Counted from the first letter of the stretch, positions 49,823 through 59,763 are shown. The stretch: DNA of 64,000 nucleotides from Chlamydiales bacterium (GCA_016185065.1 JACPOL010000004.1:92556-156555), one strand, 5' to 3'. The notes: generated by a model not told the origin, from the letters alone. Program-made: numbers and translations.

Positions 49823-51331
49823 TTATCTTTTAGATTCAGGTTTCACTGTTTTTTTTCTAACTCGTACGACAGTACCTAAGTCAACCGGTAGCGCAAGAGT
49901 TGCTGCTACCTCTCCCTTATCTGTTCTACCACGTTTCTTAGGAGCAGCAGACTTCTTCGGTTCCGGAGTTGACTCTGTCATGAACTTTAAATCCGGAAGC
50001 TTTTCTTGTCCATCGACCGTTCCTCCGATTTTCTCATCCGCACCCAACTCCATCAGAACCTCAACCATCGGCCTTCTCTCTGTTTTTAATTTCAATCCCA
50101 TCTCATTTAGGCAGACGAGGTGAAGAGGTGTCATTCCACTTAAGTCGCACGCATTGATATTTTGATTGTACTCTTGCACGAGAAGGCAGACCAGATTTAT
50201 CTCTCCATTCATTGCAGCGTAGTGTAGAGGCGTTCTACCAAGGAGGTCTATCGCTCTGGGATCAGCGCCCAATTTTAGCAGTTGCTTTGCATACTTCTCC
50301 GACCCCTTGATACACGCAAGGTGCAGCGCAGTGGTACAATCTGTTCGCTCTGCATTCACATCAAAACCCAGCTGCTTAGAAAGGAGATCGATCATCTCGA
50401 CTCCTTTTTCTTTTTCTTTATTAGCACAGAGGCGATGCAAAGGCATCCTGTCGCAGTTATCCTCTTCTAGAGCATCGGCGCCATTCTGCAGAAGCAGCTT
50501 AACAAATTCCACGTGTGCACTTTCCACGTGTACGCTCTTGCAGGCTAGATGAAGAGCAGTTTCTCCTAAGCAGTTTTTCTGATTGATCTTCAAAGCACTG
50601 CCTGACAGACTAAGCATTTGACGGGCTTCTTCAAGAGCGCAATGAGTTACCGCGACATGCAGCGGAGTATTCCCCGTTCTGTCCGGCTTATTCACGTCGG
50701 CTCCAGCCTCAATAATCGTTTGGATAAGTGGCTTTCCCTCAATTTTCAAACCCAGCCATTTGACGCAGCAGCACATGTGCAGTACGTTTTTCCCCGTTGA
50801 GTTAGTAGAGTTGACGTCAGCTCCAGCCTTTAAGAGGCGAGGAATGAGGTGGTGCATATTATAAAGAAGCAGATCGCAAAGAGGAGACCAGCCCTCTTTT
50901 TGTGCTGCATCTTGCGCCCCCCAATTGTCGATTAACGCTTCCAACTCTGCGGTATTTTTTGCCATACAGAGTGCGTTGAACTGCTCATCTAATGAGCTCA
51001 CCGCTTCAGCAGGACTTTCTACGCCGCTTGTCTCCGCAGAGCCCGCTGAGGAGGTGTCGTCTACTGAAGCTTCTTTCTCTTCGCTCTCGCCTTCGCAACA
51101 GAAGAGGCATCGCAGGCACTCTAAAAGGCAGGTGAAGGGGTAGCAGATAAAAGAGAGGCATGAGTAGAAGGTGCCCAGGCAGCATCCCGGCTCTTCACTT
51201 TCAGGGCTTCCTGCGCTTACGAGTGTATCTGGAATGGGAGCTCCACGCGAAGAAGACGCAAACTCTTTAGCTTCAGATATTTGCGGTCCTTTAGTCTCTG
51301 GGGAGGGTGAGCCGGCGGCTTTAACTGTCAT
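49823..51331 (-). CDS. Ankyrin-repeat protein with cysteine-rich membrane segment, effector candidate
   Basis: A 502-residue protein. Residues 50-79 hold nine cysteines within a hydrophobic run (CCLGTFYSCLSFICYPF), a layout like palmitoylated membrane anchors in host cells. Residues about 145-435 contain seven or so ankyrin repeats (GNTPLHVAVTH, GETALHLACKS, CTTALHLACIK, GRTPLHYAAMN, GMTPLHLVCLN). The C-terminus is basic (PKKSAAPKKRGR at 458-469, VRVRKKTVK), like a nuclear or nucleic-acid-binding tail. No Sec signal peptide. This combination suggests a secreted host-interaction protein; the target is unknown. First gene of the unit with psd. Confidence 0.85.
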   Translation of the reverse strand: MTVKAAGSPSPETKGPQISEAKEFASSSRGAPIPDTLVSAGSPESEEPGCCLGTFYSCLSFICYPFTCLLECLRCLFCCEGESEEKEASVDDTSSAGSAETSGVESPAEAVSSLDEQFNALCMAKNTAELEALIDNWGAQDAAQKEGWSPLCDLLLYNMHHLIPRLLKAGADVNSTNSTGKNVLHMCCCVKWLGLKIEGKPLIQTIIEAGADVNKPDRTGNTPLHVAVTHCALEEARQMLSLSGSALKINQKNCLGETALHLACKSVHVESAHVEFVKLLLQNGADALEEDNCDRMPLHRLCANKEKEKGVEMIDLLSKQLGFDVNAERTDCTTALHLACIKGSEKYAKQLLKLGADPRAIDLLGRTPLHYAAMNGEINLVCLLVQEYNQNINACDLSGMTPLHLVCLNEMGLKLKTERRPMVEVLMELGADEKIGGTVDGQEKLPDLKFMTESTPEPKKSAAPKKRGRTDKGEVAATLALPVDLGTVVRVRKKTVKPESKR

Positions 51332-51435
51332 ATTTACCTCATAATTAATGCACTATTTATAAACAATTAACGATTTATGCTTAATTATTAAAAACCATTC
51401 TACGTTTTATCAAATTCAAATTACTAACTATTCAA

Positions 51436-51465
51436 TTGCTTAATATATAGTATTTTGTGTAAAAT
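51436..51465 (+). promoter_or_regulatory. Promoter of secA
   Basis: TTGCTT (51436-51441), 18 bases, TAAAAT (51460-51465), leaving a leader of about 95 bases before AAAAGGACTCTCCG-ATG. The divergent ankyrin promoter must lie in 51335-51420, which is AT-rich, but I could not fix it. Confidence 0.55.
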
Positions 51466-51569
51466 GGTGCCTCCATTGTGTTGCAGGAAAAGCTGAGATA
51501 ACCTAGCCTGGAGATCTCTCTTTTGAACCAGCGATAGCAAACCAAGATAAGACTTAAAAGGACTCTCCG

Positions 51570-54521
51570 ATGTTTGGAATTTTAAAAAAAATATTTGGCA
51601 CAGCTCAGAGCCGCAAACTGAAGAAATACGCAAAGATCGTATCTCAAGTAAATGCGTGGGATGAGAAGTATAAGTCTCTAAGCGATGAAGAGTTAAAACA
51701 CAAAACAGTCGAGTTTAAAGAGCGTATCGCAAATGGCGAGACCCTCGATCAGCTCCTCCCTGAAGCGTATGGCGTCGTAAAAAATGCGTGCCGCAGACTC
51801 TGTGGAATCGATGTCCACGTCTCAGGATATGATCAGAAGTGGGACATGGTCCCCTACGATGTGCAGATTCTGGGTGCGACAGCCCTCCACTACGGCTCGA
51901 TTGCCGAGATGCAGACAGGCGAAGGAAAGACCCTAACCGCCTCCCTCCCTCTCTACCTCAACGCCCTTTCTGGTAAGCCGGTTCATCTCGTCACAGTAAA
52001 CGACTACCTCGCTCAGCGCGACTGCGAATGGATGGGAACGATCTCCCGCTGGCTTGGACTCACAGTAAAACCCCTGATCTCCTCTACCCCCCACCATCTC
52101 CGGAAAGGGATCTACGAGGCGGACATCGTCTACGGAACCTCCTCAGAATTCGGTTTCGACTACTTAAGAGACAACTCGATGGTTCAGAGCAAGGAAGAGC
52201 AGTGCCAGAGAGGCCACTTCTTTGCGATCATCGACGAGGTCGACTCGATCCTTATCGATGAAGCGCGCACACCTCTGATCATCTCCGGCCCCTCCACTTC
52301 TTCGAGACAGATGTACGATGAGCTTAAAGATGGCGTTGCCGACCTCGTACGCCTCCAGAGAGATCTCTGCAACCGCTTGGCAACAGAGGCTCGCAAAACA
52401 CTCGAACAACTAGGCATGCTTACCGAAGGCGAGAAGCCGAAGCTTGAGAAGAAGGCAGCTGCTGATGCAAAAGAAGCCTTCAGAAAGTTCTGGCTCGTCA
52501 GCAAGGGAACTCCTCAGAACAAGATTCTTAAGAGAATGCGCGAAGATCCCGACCTTCGCTCCGAGATCGAAAGCTGGGACACCTACTACTACTCCGAGAG
52601 CAACAAGCAAGAGAGATCTGCCGCTCTCTCCGAGCTCTACATCATCGTCGATGAGCGAGCGAGCGAATATGAGCTGACCGATAAGGGGATCCACTCCTGG
52701 ATGGGCAGCCGTACAAATGAGCCAAACGAAGACGACTTCCTCATGATCGACTTGGGCGGCGAGTATGCGAAGATCGACGAGAATCCCGATCTCAGCGAAC
52801 AGGAAAAGCTCAAGCAGAAGGTAGCTCTTAGAGAAGAAGATGCGCTGCGCAAAGAGCGCTCGCACAACTTAAGACAACTCTTCCGCGCTCACCTCCTGAT
52901 GGAAAAAGATATCGACTACATCGTTGTCGATAACAAGATCGTGATCATCGACGAGAACACGGGTCGTCCGCAGCCAGGCAGACGCTTCTCAGATGGACTC
53001 CACCAGTCGATTGAAGCAAAAGAGGGAGTCGCGATCCAACAAGAGACGCAGACCTACGCGACTATTACCCTGCAGAACTACTTCCGCATGTACAAGAAGA
53101 TCTCCGGCATGACGGGGACTGCCATGACAGAAGCGAATGAGTTTAAAGACATCTACAAGCTGGATGTTCTTGCGATCCCCACACACCGCGGATGCCACCG
53201 CAAAGATGCCGATGATGAGATCTACATGACAGAGCGCGAGAAGTACAACGCGATCTTAAAAGATCTCCAAGAGATCCACGCTCTCGGAAGACCGATCCTT
53301 ATCGGCACCGAGTCTGTCGAGGTCTCTGAAAAGCTCTCTCGCATCTTGAAATTGGGAAAACTGGAACACACTGTTCTCAATGCGAAAAACCACGCAAAAG
53401 AGGCTGAGATCATCGCCGATGCGGGCAGAAAAGGCGCAATCACCGTTGCGACAAATATGGCCGGCCGCGGAACTGATATTAAACTCAAAGAGGGAGCAGC
53501 AGACGTGGGCGGACTTCACGTTGTAGGCACCACTCGCCACCAGTCTCGCAGAATCGACAGACAGCTCCGAGGAAGAAGCGCTCGCCTTGGCGACCCTGGC
53601 TCTTCCAAGTTCTACGTCTCTTTTGAAGATTCGCTCATGCGCCTCTTCACCTCTCCGCGCATCACATCGTTCCTACAGCGATTCCGCCCGCCAGAAGGCG
53701 AGCCTATCTCTGCAAAGGTATTAAACAAGTCGATCGAGACAGCGCAGAAGAGAGTTGAGCAGCGCAACTACACGATCCGCAAGCATACGCTCGAGTATGA
53801 TGATGTGATGAACAAGCAGCGTGAAGAGATCTACTCGTTCAGAAACGAGGTCCTTCACACTGAAAATACAGCCGCTCTCGCAGAAGAGATTCTCGAAGAG
53901 GTGTGCGCCGATCTATCTAGCCAGTTCCTCGCTATCCACTCCTCAAAAAATGGGTGGGACGTCGAAGGCTACCGCCAGTGGCTCATGACTCAGTTTCCCG
54001 TTAAGTTTGATAAAGAGGAGTTTGAAGGCGCAAATGCCAAGCCCGAAGAGCTGGAACGCAAAGCCCAGCAGCTCGTGGTTCAAGCCTTCCGCGACAAGCT
54101 AGCAAACGACTGCGAGATGCTTGAGAAGGCACAGCTAGCGCTAGCCCCTGCTACCGGCGCCATCGACCCCAATGGCATCTTAAAAGAGGTGGTGCGCAAC
54201 GTCCTCATCCGCACAATCGATCAGTACTGGCAAGAGCACCTTCTGCACATCGACCACCTGCGCGCAGAAGTGCACCTCCGTGCGATCGGGCAGAAAGATC
54301 CGCTCATCGAGTTTAAACACGAGGCGTTTGCCCTCTTTCAATCTCTCAGTGCGAAGATCAAGATGGAGATCGCTCATGCGCTCTTCAAATTCGCCATGAT
54401 GATGCCAGAGCCTCCAGAAAAGATGGAGCTGCCTCGAGAAGATCGCCTCCAGCACCGCACCGATCTCTCTATGCTTCCTAACTTCTTCTCCGAAGAAGAG
54501 ACCCTCGACATCCAGGGATAA
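51570..54521 (+). CDS. secA: Protein translocase ATPase SecA
   Basis: A 983-residue SecA (CT701) that drives Sec-dependent export. Walker A is GEGKT at 117-121, Walker B/DEAD region IIDEVDSILIDEARTPLIISGP, the substrate cross-linking domain follows, and motor domain 2 has TNMAGRGTDIKL and DRQLRGRSARLGDPG. The C-terminus stops at ETLDIQG and lacks the cysteine-rich zinc tail that binds SecB. Slightly longer than E. coli SecA (901) because of extra charged residues around 250-330. Its stop codon abuts an R4 palindrome. Confidence 0.98.
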   Translation: MFGILKKIFGTAQSRKLKKYAKIVSQVNAWDEKYKSLSDEELKHKTVEFKERIANGETLDQLLPEAYGVVKNACRRLCGIDVHVSGYDQKWDMVPYDVQILGATALHYGSIAEMQTGEGKTLTASLPLYLNALSGKPVHLVTVNDYLAQRDCEWMGTISRWLGLTVKPLISSTPHHLRKGIYEADIVYGTSSEFGFDYLRDNSMVQSKEEQCQRGHFFAIIDEVDSILIDEARTPLIISGPSTSSRQMYDELKDGVADLVRLQRDLCNRLATEARKTLEQLGMLTEGEKPKLEKKAAADAKEAFRKFWLVSKGTPQNKILKRMREDPDLRSEIESWDTYYYSESNKQERSAALSELYIIVDERASEYELTDKGIHSWMGSRTNEPNEDDFLMIDLGGEYAKIDENPDLSEQEKLKQKVALREEDALRKERSHNLRQLFRAHLLMEKDIDYIVVDNKIVIIDENTGRPQPGRRFSDGLHQSIEAKEGVAIQQETQTYATITLQNYFRMYKKISGMTGTAMTEANEFKDIYKLDVLAIPTHRGCHRKDADDEIYMTEREKYNAILKDLQEIHALGRPILIGTESVEVSEKLSRILKLGKLEHTVLNAKNHAKEAEIIADAGRKGAITVATNMAGRGTDIKLKEGAADVGGLHVVGTTRHQSRRIDRQLRGRSARLGDPGSSKFYVSFEDSLMRLFTSPRITSFLQRFRPPEGEPISAKVLNKSIETAQKRVEQRNYTIRKHTLEYDDVMNKQREEIYSFRNEVLHTENTAALAEEILEEVCADLSSQFLAIHSSKNGWDVEGYRQWLMTQFPVKFDKEEFEGANAKPEELERKAQQLVVQAFRDKLANDCEMLEKAQLALAPATGAIDPNGILKEVVRNVLIRTIDQYWQEHLLHIDHLRAEVHLRAIGQKDPLIEFKHEAFALFQSLSAKIKMEIAHALFKFAMMMPEPPEKMELPREDRLQHRTDLSMLPNFFSEEETLDIQG

Positions 54522-54589
54522 GAGCGCGCGGAGAAGAAATGGACATTAATGTCCGTTTTCCCGAGCGGGCTTCTTTTCCCGCGCGCTCT
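54522..54589. repeat. Short R4-type palindrome after secA
   Basis: GAGCGCGCGGAGAAG...TGGACATTAATGTCC...GGCTTCTTTTCCC-GCGCGCTC, directly at the secA stop. It shares GAGAAGAAATGGAC with the other R4 copies. A strong stem followed by TTATTT could work as a terminator. Confidence 0.75.
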
Positions 54590-54635
54590 TATTTCAAAAA
54601 ATTTTATTACTAAAATTTAAAGAATTATTACAATC

Positions 54636-54664
54636 TTATTATAAAAGATTGAATATTGTATAAT
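54636..54664 (+). promoter_or_regulatory. Promoter of the 159-residue hydrophobic protein
   Basis: TTATTA (54636-54641), 17 bases, TATAAT (54659-54664), AT-rich; GGGAGTTTATT precedes the ATG. Confidence 0.55.
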
Positions 54665-54692
54665 AGACTCTTAAATTAACTGGGAGTTTATT

Positions 54693-55172
54693 ATGGCAAT
54701 GGGTGTAGGAATGGAAACGTTTGCTTTAGGAGTTCTTGGCGTTTGCGCATCAGCCGTCGGTGCCGCCGGATCAGTGATAGAGTTAGGTGCCAAGCAGCTC
54801 AATGTGTTCGACAATCCTGAGACGAGAAAAGCTGCGATCGTCTTCGGAAAGACGATTCAGGCAATTAGCGCAGCAGTCTCGCTGTTCATCCTTGCTGGCA
54901 TGGTCTCTCCAACGCTATCAGCTATCGCTCTTTTTTTCTCTCTAGGCATGATTGGATTTCCCATTGCTGAAGAGTACCTAGAAAGTTTTGGCAATTTTCC
55001 AGCTGAGATGGTAGAGATGGTAAGAAACGCTGCATCAGGAGCGAATTATACTGCAAAAATAGTGAACATAATCACGCTAAGCGCCGCAGCAGCTGTGATC
55101 CATCCGCTTGCAGCAGTTGCAACCCTGCTCGCACTTGGCGCCTTGAATTACGCAGCTCTCGAAAGCAACTAG
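54693..55172 (+). CDS. Hydrophobic hypothetical protein, Inc-like
   Basis: A 159-residue protein of unknown function with three to four hydrophobic stretches (FALGVLGVCASAVGAAGSV; AISAAVSLFILAGMVSPTLSAIALFFSL; IITLSAAAAVIHPLAAVATLLALGAL) and no charged signal-peptide start. Alanine makes up a large share. It resembles chlamydial inclusion-membrane proteins only in its hairpin-like hydrophobicity. It has its own promoter and a bidirectional terminator. Confidence 0.65.
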   Translation: MAMGVGMETFALGVLGVCASAVGAAGSVIELGAKQLNVFDNPETRKAAIVFGKTIQAISAAVSLFILAGMVSPTLSAIALFFSLGMIGFPIAEEYLESFGNFPAEMVEMVRNAASGANYTAKIVNIITLSAAAAVIHPLAAVATLLALGALNYAALESN

Positions 55173-55198
55173 ATCCCAAGAGAAAAAAGTCTCTAAAG

Positions 55199-55229
55199 AA
55201 AAAAGACCGTTTTTCAACGGTCTTTTTTT
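55199..55229. terminator. Bidirectional Rho-independent terminator
   Basis: AAAAGACCG-loop-CGGTCTTTTTTT: a nine-pair stem with T-runs on both strands, placed exactly between the convergent 159-residue and zinc-ribbon genes. Confidence 0.9.
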
Positions 55230-55230
55230 A

Positions 55231-55755
55231 TTACTTTTTGAAGGGGGAGGCCTTCTTCATGCCGAAGTAGATGAGGGGAAGGGAGATGAGGCAGTAGATG
55301 AACCAGTAGCTGGCATCCCACTCGAGCTTTAAAAAGCCGCCTTCTGAGAAGAAGAACTGGAGAAGGCCGAGTAGGCAGAGGTTGCTTCCGATTGAGAGAA
55401 AAAGAATAGGGAGGAGGCCGCTCTGGCTCTGGGCTTCGTGTGCTTCTCCTTCTGAATTGTTGATCTGCATAGTGGTGGCTCCTAAACCAGCGGTGACAGT
55501 TTTAACTTCTTTGAACGTCTCTACTCTTTTCTTCACAGGCTCTGGAGTTTCTGTTTGAGCTTCTGCTGCTTTTTTAGAGTAGGGAGGTGAGTAGAGGGAG
55601 GTGAGGCTCTCTTGAAGGGCCTGGTGCTTGAAGAGCTGCATCTGCGCGGTATCGGTTTCTGCGACTTCTGCTCCGCAGTAGGTGCAGATTGTAGAATCAT
55701 AGGAGATCCTTCCATCGCAATTGGCACAAACTTTCTGGCGATCTGTTGGCTTCAT
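55231..55755 (-). CDS. Zinc-ribbon membrane protein
   Basis: A 174-residue protein. The ATG at 55755 is preferred because GAGGTGGTGT lies before it; the frame is open 24 codons further upstream. The N-terminus is a double-CxxC zinc ribbon (CANCDGRI...CTYCG), followed by a polar linker and two transmembrane helices at the C-terminus (LLPILFLSIGSNLCLLGLLQF and WFIYCLISLPLIYFG). It may match the small protein that precedes lpdA in Chlamydia (CT556), recalled but not checked. Function unknown; partner or lipid/protein sensor are possible. Confidence 0.7.
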   Translation of the reverse strand: MKPTDRQKVCANCDGRISYDSTICTYCGAEVAETDTAQMQLFKHQALQESLTSLYSPPYSKKAAEAQTETPEPVKKRVETFKEVKTVTAGLGATTMQINNSEGEAHEAQSQSGLLPILFLSIGSNLCLLGLLQFFFSEGGFLKLEWDASYWFIYCLISLPLIYFGMKKASPFKK

Positions 55756-55866
55756 ACACCACCTCAAATTCTCATTTCTATTCTCATCCTCGCATAAACC
55801 CCGAGATTTTGGAAATGCCGAAATCAAACAAGATACTATTCGCTAAAAAGATTGTGAAAGAGAAGA

Positions 55867-56012
55867 TTTTACACAGAGATCACGGAGACACAGAGAAAGA
55901 AGAGAAAAAGAAAAAAATGCCGCGAAGCGGCAGGGGATCCATCTTTTCTGCAGGGAGCAGAAGAGATGATCTTCTCCTCTTTCTCTGTGTCTCCGTGATC
56001 TCTGTGTAAAAT
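55867..56012. repeat. R6 palindrome
   Basis: TTTTACACAGAGATCACGG...GACACAGAGAAAG and its complement, around an inner part with GCCGCGAAGCGGC. Lies between the zinc-ribbon gene and lpdA. Confidence 0.85.
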
Positions 56013-56088
56013 TCCTGGGTCTCCCTCTCTCTTGGGTAGCGGCATTTTCTCAAAGTCGATAACATGGAGCGAAAAACTTTGGTGGCTC

Positions 56089-57492
56089 ATGGAAAAGAAA
56101 AAATTTGATTTAACTGTAATTGGAGCGGGACCTGGCGGTTATGTTGCAGCGATTAAAGCTGCCCAGATGGGAAAGAGCGTCTGTCTAATCGAAAAAGGCG
56201 ATCTCGGCGGAACCTGCTTGAACGTGGGTTGCATCCCGACAAAGACGCTGATTGCAGGAGCTCACGTTCTCAAAAAGGTTCAAGAATCTAGCGAATATGG
56301 GATCACTGTTGGCTCCGTCTCTTTTAACTACCAGAAGATGAAAGAGCGCAAAGACAATGTGGTGCAAAAAATTCGCAAGAGCCTTGAGGGCTTGCTGAAT
56401 TCAAATAAGATCACAATCATGCGCGGCCAAGCCGAGCTCCTCTCTCCTTCAGAGATTAAAGTGAAGGGACAGGAGAGCGCGATTATCTCTTCGGATAAGA
56501 TCATCATCGCAACGGGCTCAGAGCCACTGGATATCCCCGCATTTCCTTGCGATCATAAGAAGATCTTCAACTCGACATCGATTCTAGAACTCACCTCTCT
56601 TCCTCTCTCAATTGCTGTGATTGGCGGCGGCTACATCGGCTGCGAATTCGCCTCTCTCTTTGCAGAGCTGGGGGTGCGCGTGACGATTTTGGAAGCGCTT
56701 CCTTCCATTGTGCAGATTCAGGGAAAGATGATCTCCGACACTCTGACGCGCGCCTTTCAGCAGAAGAAGATCGACATCATGACTGGAGTCATGGTCGAAG
56801 GAATCGACACCTCTTCATCTGGAGTGACGGTCCGCCTTAAAGACAAGCCCCCTGTTGCATTCGATATCGCTCTTGTGGCGATTGGCAGAAGAGTGGTCTC
56901 TTCGGATCTCGGCCTAGAAAAAGCGGGCGTGAAGGTCGACGCGAAGGGCGCGATTGAGGTTAACGAGAAGATGGAGACGAATGTACCTGGAATATACGCG
57001 ATCGGCGACGTGACGGGAAAGTTCCTCCTAGCTCACGTGGCTTCCCACCAGGGGATCGTCGCAGCGAGCAATGCGGCAGGCAAAGAGGCTTCGATGCACT
57101 ACAACGCAGTTCCAGCTGTTATTTTTACCTCGCCAGAAATCGCGACGGTGGGCATGACTCTCGAACAGGCGCAAGAGGCGGGCCGCACCTCAGCTGTTGC
57201 GGGAAAGTTCCCCTTCCAGGCGCTAGGCAAATCTATCGCATCGCAAGAAACAGAGGGCTTTGCTCAAGTGGTTACCGATCAGAAGACAGGTCAGATTCTG
57301 GGAGCTCAGATCGTCGGCCACGACGCATCGGCGCTCATTGCTGAGATGGCGCTTGCTATCTCGAGCGAGCTCACAATCGAATCTGTCTCGGATACGATCC
57401 ATGCGCATCCAACTACGCCAGAGGCGTGGCTTGAGGCAGCTCTCCTCGCTCAAGATACGCCCATCCACTTTCCGCCTAAGGTTAGAAGATGA
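56089..57492 (+). CDS. lpdA: Dihydrolipoyl dehydrogenase
   Basis: A 467-residue E3 subunit (CT557) re-oxidising lipoamide in 2-oxo acid dehydrogenase complexes. FAD site VIGAGPGGYVAAIKAAQMG, redox disulphide GGTCLNVGCIPTK, NAD site IAVIGGGYIGCEFASLFAELG, and the C-terminal HAHPTTPEAW with the catalytic His-Glu. The ATG at 56089 (after TTTGGTGGCTC) is chosen over an in-frame start at 56032. It overlaps lipA by 4 bases. Confidence 0.97.
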   Translation: MEKKKFDLTVIGAGPGGYVAAIKAAQMGKSVCLIEKGDLGGTCLNVGCIPTKTLIAGAHVLKKVQESSEYGITVGSVSFNYQKMKERKDNVVQKIRKSLEGLLNSNKITIMRGQAELLSPSEIKVKGQESAIISSDKIIIATGSEPLDIPAFPCDHKKIFNSTSILELTSLPLSIAVIGGGYIGCEFASLFAELGVRVTILEALPSIVQIQGKMISDTLTRAFQQKKIDIMTGVMVEGIDTSSSGVTVRLKDKPPVAFDIALVAIGRRVVSSDLGLEKAGVKVDAKGAIEVNEKMETNVPGIYAIGDVTGKFLLAHVASHQGIVAASNAAGKEASMHYNAVPAVIFTSPEIATVGMTLEQAQEAGRTSAVAGKFPFQALGKSIASQETEGFAQVVTDQKTGQILGAQIVGHDASALIAEMALAISSELTIESVSDTIHAHPTTPEAWLEAALLAQDTPIHFPPKVRR

Positions 57493-58430
57493 GTGACTCT
57501 CCGCGCAGACTCAATATTCTGCCAGCTAACCAAGAGCCAGAAAGTGGCGAAGAGGCCGCTGTAAAAAGAGGCCGCTTCCCCTCCTGGCTACACCGCAGGC
57601 TGCCCGAGGGGGGCTCTCTTTTTAAAACGGGAGCGGTGCTTGAAAAGTATAAGCTCAATACTGTCTGCGAAGAGGCGAAGTGTCCTAACCGCCTTGAGTG
57701 CTATAATAAGAAGACGGCGACCTTCCTCGCACTCGGAAAGGAGTGCTCCCGCAACTGCGGATTCTGCGATATCGATTTTTCTAAACAGCCCAAAGGGCCC
57801 GAAGCAGATGAGCCTCTGCGCATCGCACTCTCTGTAAAGGAGCTGGGATTAAAGCATGTGGTGATCACGATGGTTGCCCGCGACGATCTGCCAGATGGCG
57901 GGGCCGCCCACATGGCTGAGATCATCCGCGAGGTACGCCGCCACGATCCGGAAGTGACCATCGAACTGCTTACCTCCGACTTCAACGGCAACCTCGCTTC
58001 AGTCGACCGAATTCTTGAAGAGCGGCCGGAGATTTTTAACCATAACATCGAAACTGTCAGGTCTCTAACTCCTCGCGTTCGCCACAAGGCGACCTATGAA
58101 CGGACGCTTGCAGTGCTTAAGCATGTCAAAGAGAGCGGCAAGGTCCTCTTTGTAAAGTCGGGCATCATGCTCGGCTTAGGGGAAAGTGAAGCCGAGGTGA
58201 AAGAGACGATTGCGGATCTCCATGCTGCCGGCTGCGATATCATCACCATTGGCCACTACCTTCAACCCAATCGTAAAAAACTAACTGTTAAAGCCTTTAT
58301 CCCCCCGGAAAAGTTCAAAGAGTATGCCGACTTTGGAGAGAGCTTGGGCGTCCGCTACGTCTATGCGGGTCCTTTTGTGCGATCTAGCTACAATGCCCAC
58401 GAAATTAAGAACCTGGCTTCTATAAAATAA
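57489..58430 (+). CDS. lipA: Lipoyl synthase
   Basis: A 313-residue radical-SAM enzyme (CT558) inserting two sulphurs into the octanoyl group on lipoyl domains. Both clusters are present: the auxiliary one in CEEAKCPNRLEC and the radical-SAM one in CSRNCGFCDI. HNIETV, TIGHYLQP and RSSYNA are further family marks. Coupled to lpdA, which uses the cofactor. Confidence 0.97.
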   Translation: MSDSPRRLNILPANQEPESGEEAAVKRGRFPSWLHRRLPEGGSLFKTGAVLEKYKLNTVCEEAKCPNRLECYNKKTATFLALGKECSRNCGFCDIDFSKQPKGPEADEPLRIALSVKELGLKHVVITMVARDDLPDGGAAHMAEIIREVRRHDPEVTIELLTSDFNGNLASVDRILEERPEIFNHNIETVRSLTPRVRHKATYERTLAVLKHVKESGKVLFVKSGIMLGLGESEAEVKETIADLHAAGCDIITIGHYLQPNRKKLTVKAFIPPEKFKEYADFGESLGVRYVYAGPFVRSSYNAHEIKNLASIK

Positions 58431-58491
58431 TTATTTGAATTCTCCTCTCTATTATGTTAAATAATAATTTTAACCTATTTAGAGAAGTGGG

Positions 58492-59763
58492 ATGGGCTCT
58501 GTCAGGCAACATCGGGAGATCCCGGGCGAAGTCGCTAGCATTGTACTAGCGGGTGGTGAAGGAACGCGCCTATTTCCCCTGACTCAGTCGCGCTGCAAGC
58601 CAGCTGTCTCTTTTGGAGGGCGCTACCGCCTCATTGATATCCCTATCTCTAACTCTCTGAATTCCAATATCAACCGCATCTATATCATCTCTCAGCATCT
58701 CGCTGCAGATCTGAACCAGTATGTGAAGAGCTGCTTCACACCCCACCAGTTTCAGAGGGGAGATATTCAGCTGCTCACTCCGATAGACACTCCCCAGAGA
58801 AAGGTCGTTTTTAAGGGAACCGCCGATGCAGTGCGCCAGAACATCGACCATCTGATTAAATCCTCTGCGGAGTACTTCTTAATTCTCTCTGGGGATCAGC
58901 TCTACAACGCGAACTTCATGTCGATGGTGAACTTTGCCAAAGATACGAATGCTGATCTAGTGATCGCAACAATCCCTGTAGAAGAGGCGGAAGCCAAACG
59001 GATGGGGCTATTGAGAATTGACGCAACGGGGCATGTGGAGGGGTTCTTCGAGAAACCGAACACTCCCGAGCTGCTCAAGCTCTACGAACTTCCTGAAGGC
59101 CACTTTACCGAGAAAAAGCGGCCGGGAGTTAAGGGGCCTCACTATCTGGGGTCGATGGGAATCTACGTCTTTAAACGTTCTTGCCTGATCTCGCTGCTAA
59201 GAGAAGAGGGCGAAGACTTTGGAAAGCATCTAATTCCACTCCAGGTCAAACGGGGGAGGACCTACTCCTATATCTTTGATGGTTACTGGGAGGACATTGG
59301 AACGATCGCCTCCTACTACAAAGCGAATCTGGCTCTTCTTTCGAATAAGAACTGTCTCGATATGTACGATGAGATCTTGCCGATCTACACCAAACCTCAA
59401 CAGCTTCCCAACCCGGTCATTCACCAGACCCATATCGAAAACTCGGTGATCGGTATGGGAGCAATCGTCGAAGCGCAAGAGATCACGGGCAGCATCGTGG
59501 GACTGCGCGCGCAGATCAAGAAGGGAACTGTGATCCGCAATTCGATCATCTCAGGTCATAAATCCTACGTTGGCGAGTTTTCCATCGGTGAAAACTGCCG
59601 CATAGAAAAGGCGATCATCGATGAGCACTCATCGATAGGGAATAATGTGCAGCTGATCAATAGAGAGAATCTGCAGAAGTATGATGGCGATGGAGTTTAT
59701 ATCCGCGACGGCATTATCATCATCCCTTCAGGAACTCACCTGCCCGACGGCTTCACAATTTAA
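58492..59763 (+). CDS. glgC: Glucose-1-phosphate adenylyltransferase
   Basis: A 423-residue GlgC (CT489) making ADP-glucose for glycogen. N-terminal LAGGEGTRLFPLTQSRCKPAVSFGGRYRLIDIPISNS, ILSGDQLY, EKPNTPEL, GSMGIYVF, and DGYWEDIGTI, then a left-handed beta-helix end (SVIGMGAIVEAQEITGSIVG). Start codon ATG at 58492 after AGAAGTGGG. It shares one base with the next gene. Confidence 0.96.
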   Translation: MGSVRQHREIPGEVASIVLAGGEGTRLFPLTQSRCKPAVSFGGRYRLIDIPISNSLNSNINRIYIISQHLAADLNQYVKSCFTPHQFQRGDIQLLTPIDTPQRKVVFKGTADAVRQNIDHLIKSSAEYFLILSGDQLYNANFMSMVNFAKDTNADLVIATIPVEEAEAKRMGLLRIDATGHVEGFFEKPNTPELLKLYELPEGHFTEKKRPGVKGPHYLGSMGIYVFKRSCLISLLREEGEDFGKHLIPLQVKRGRTYSYIFDGYWEDIGTIASYYKANLALLSNKNCLDMYDEILPIYTKPQQLPNPVIHQTHIENSVIGMGAIVEAQEITGSIVGLRAQIKKGTVIRNSIISGHKSYVGEFSIGENCRIEKAIIDEHSSIGNNVQLINRENLQKYDGDGVYIRDGIIIIPSGTHLPDGFTI

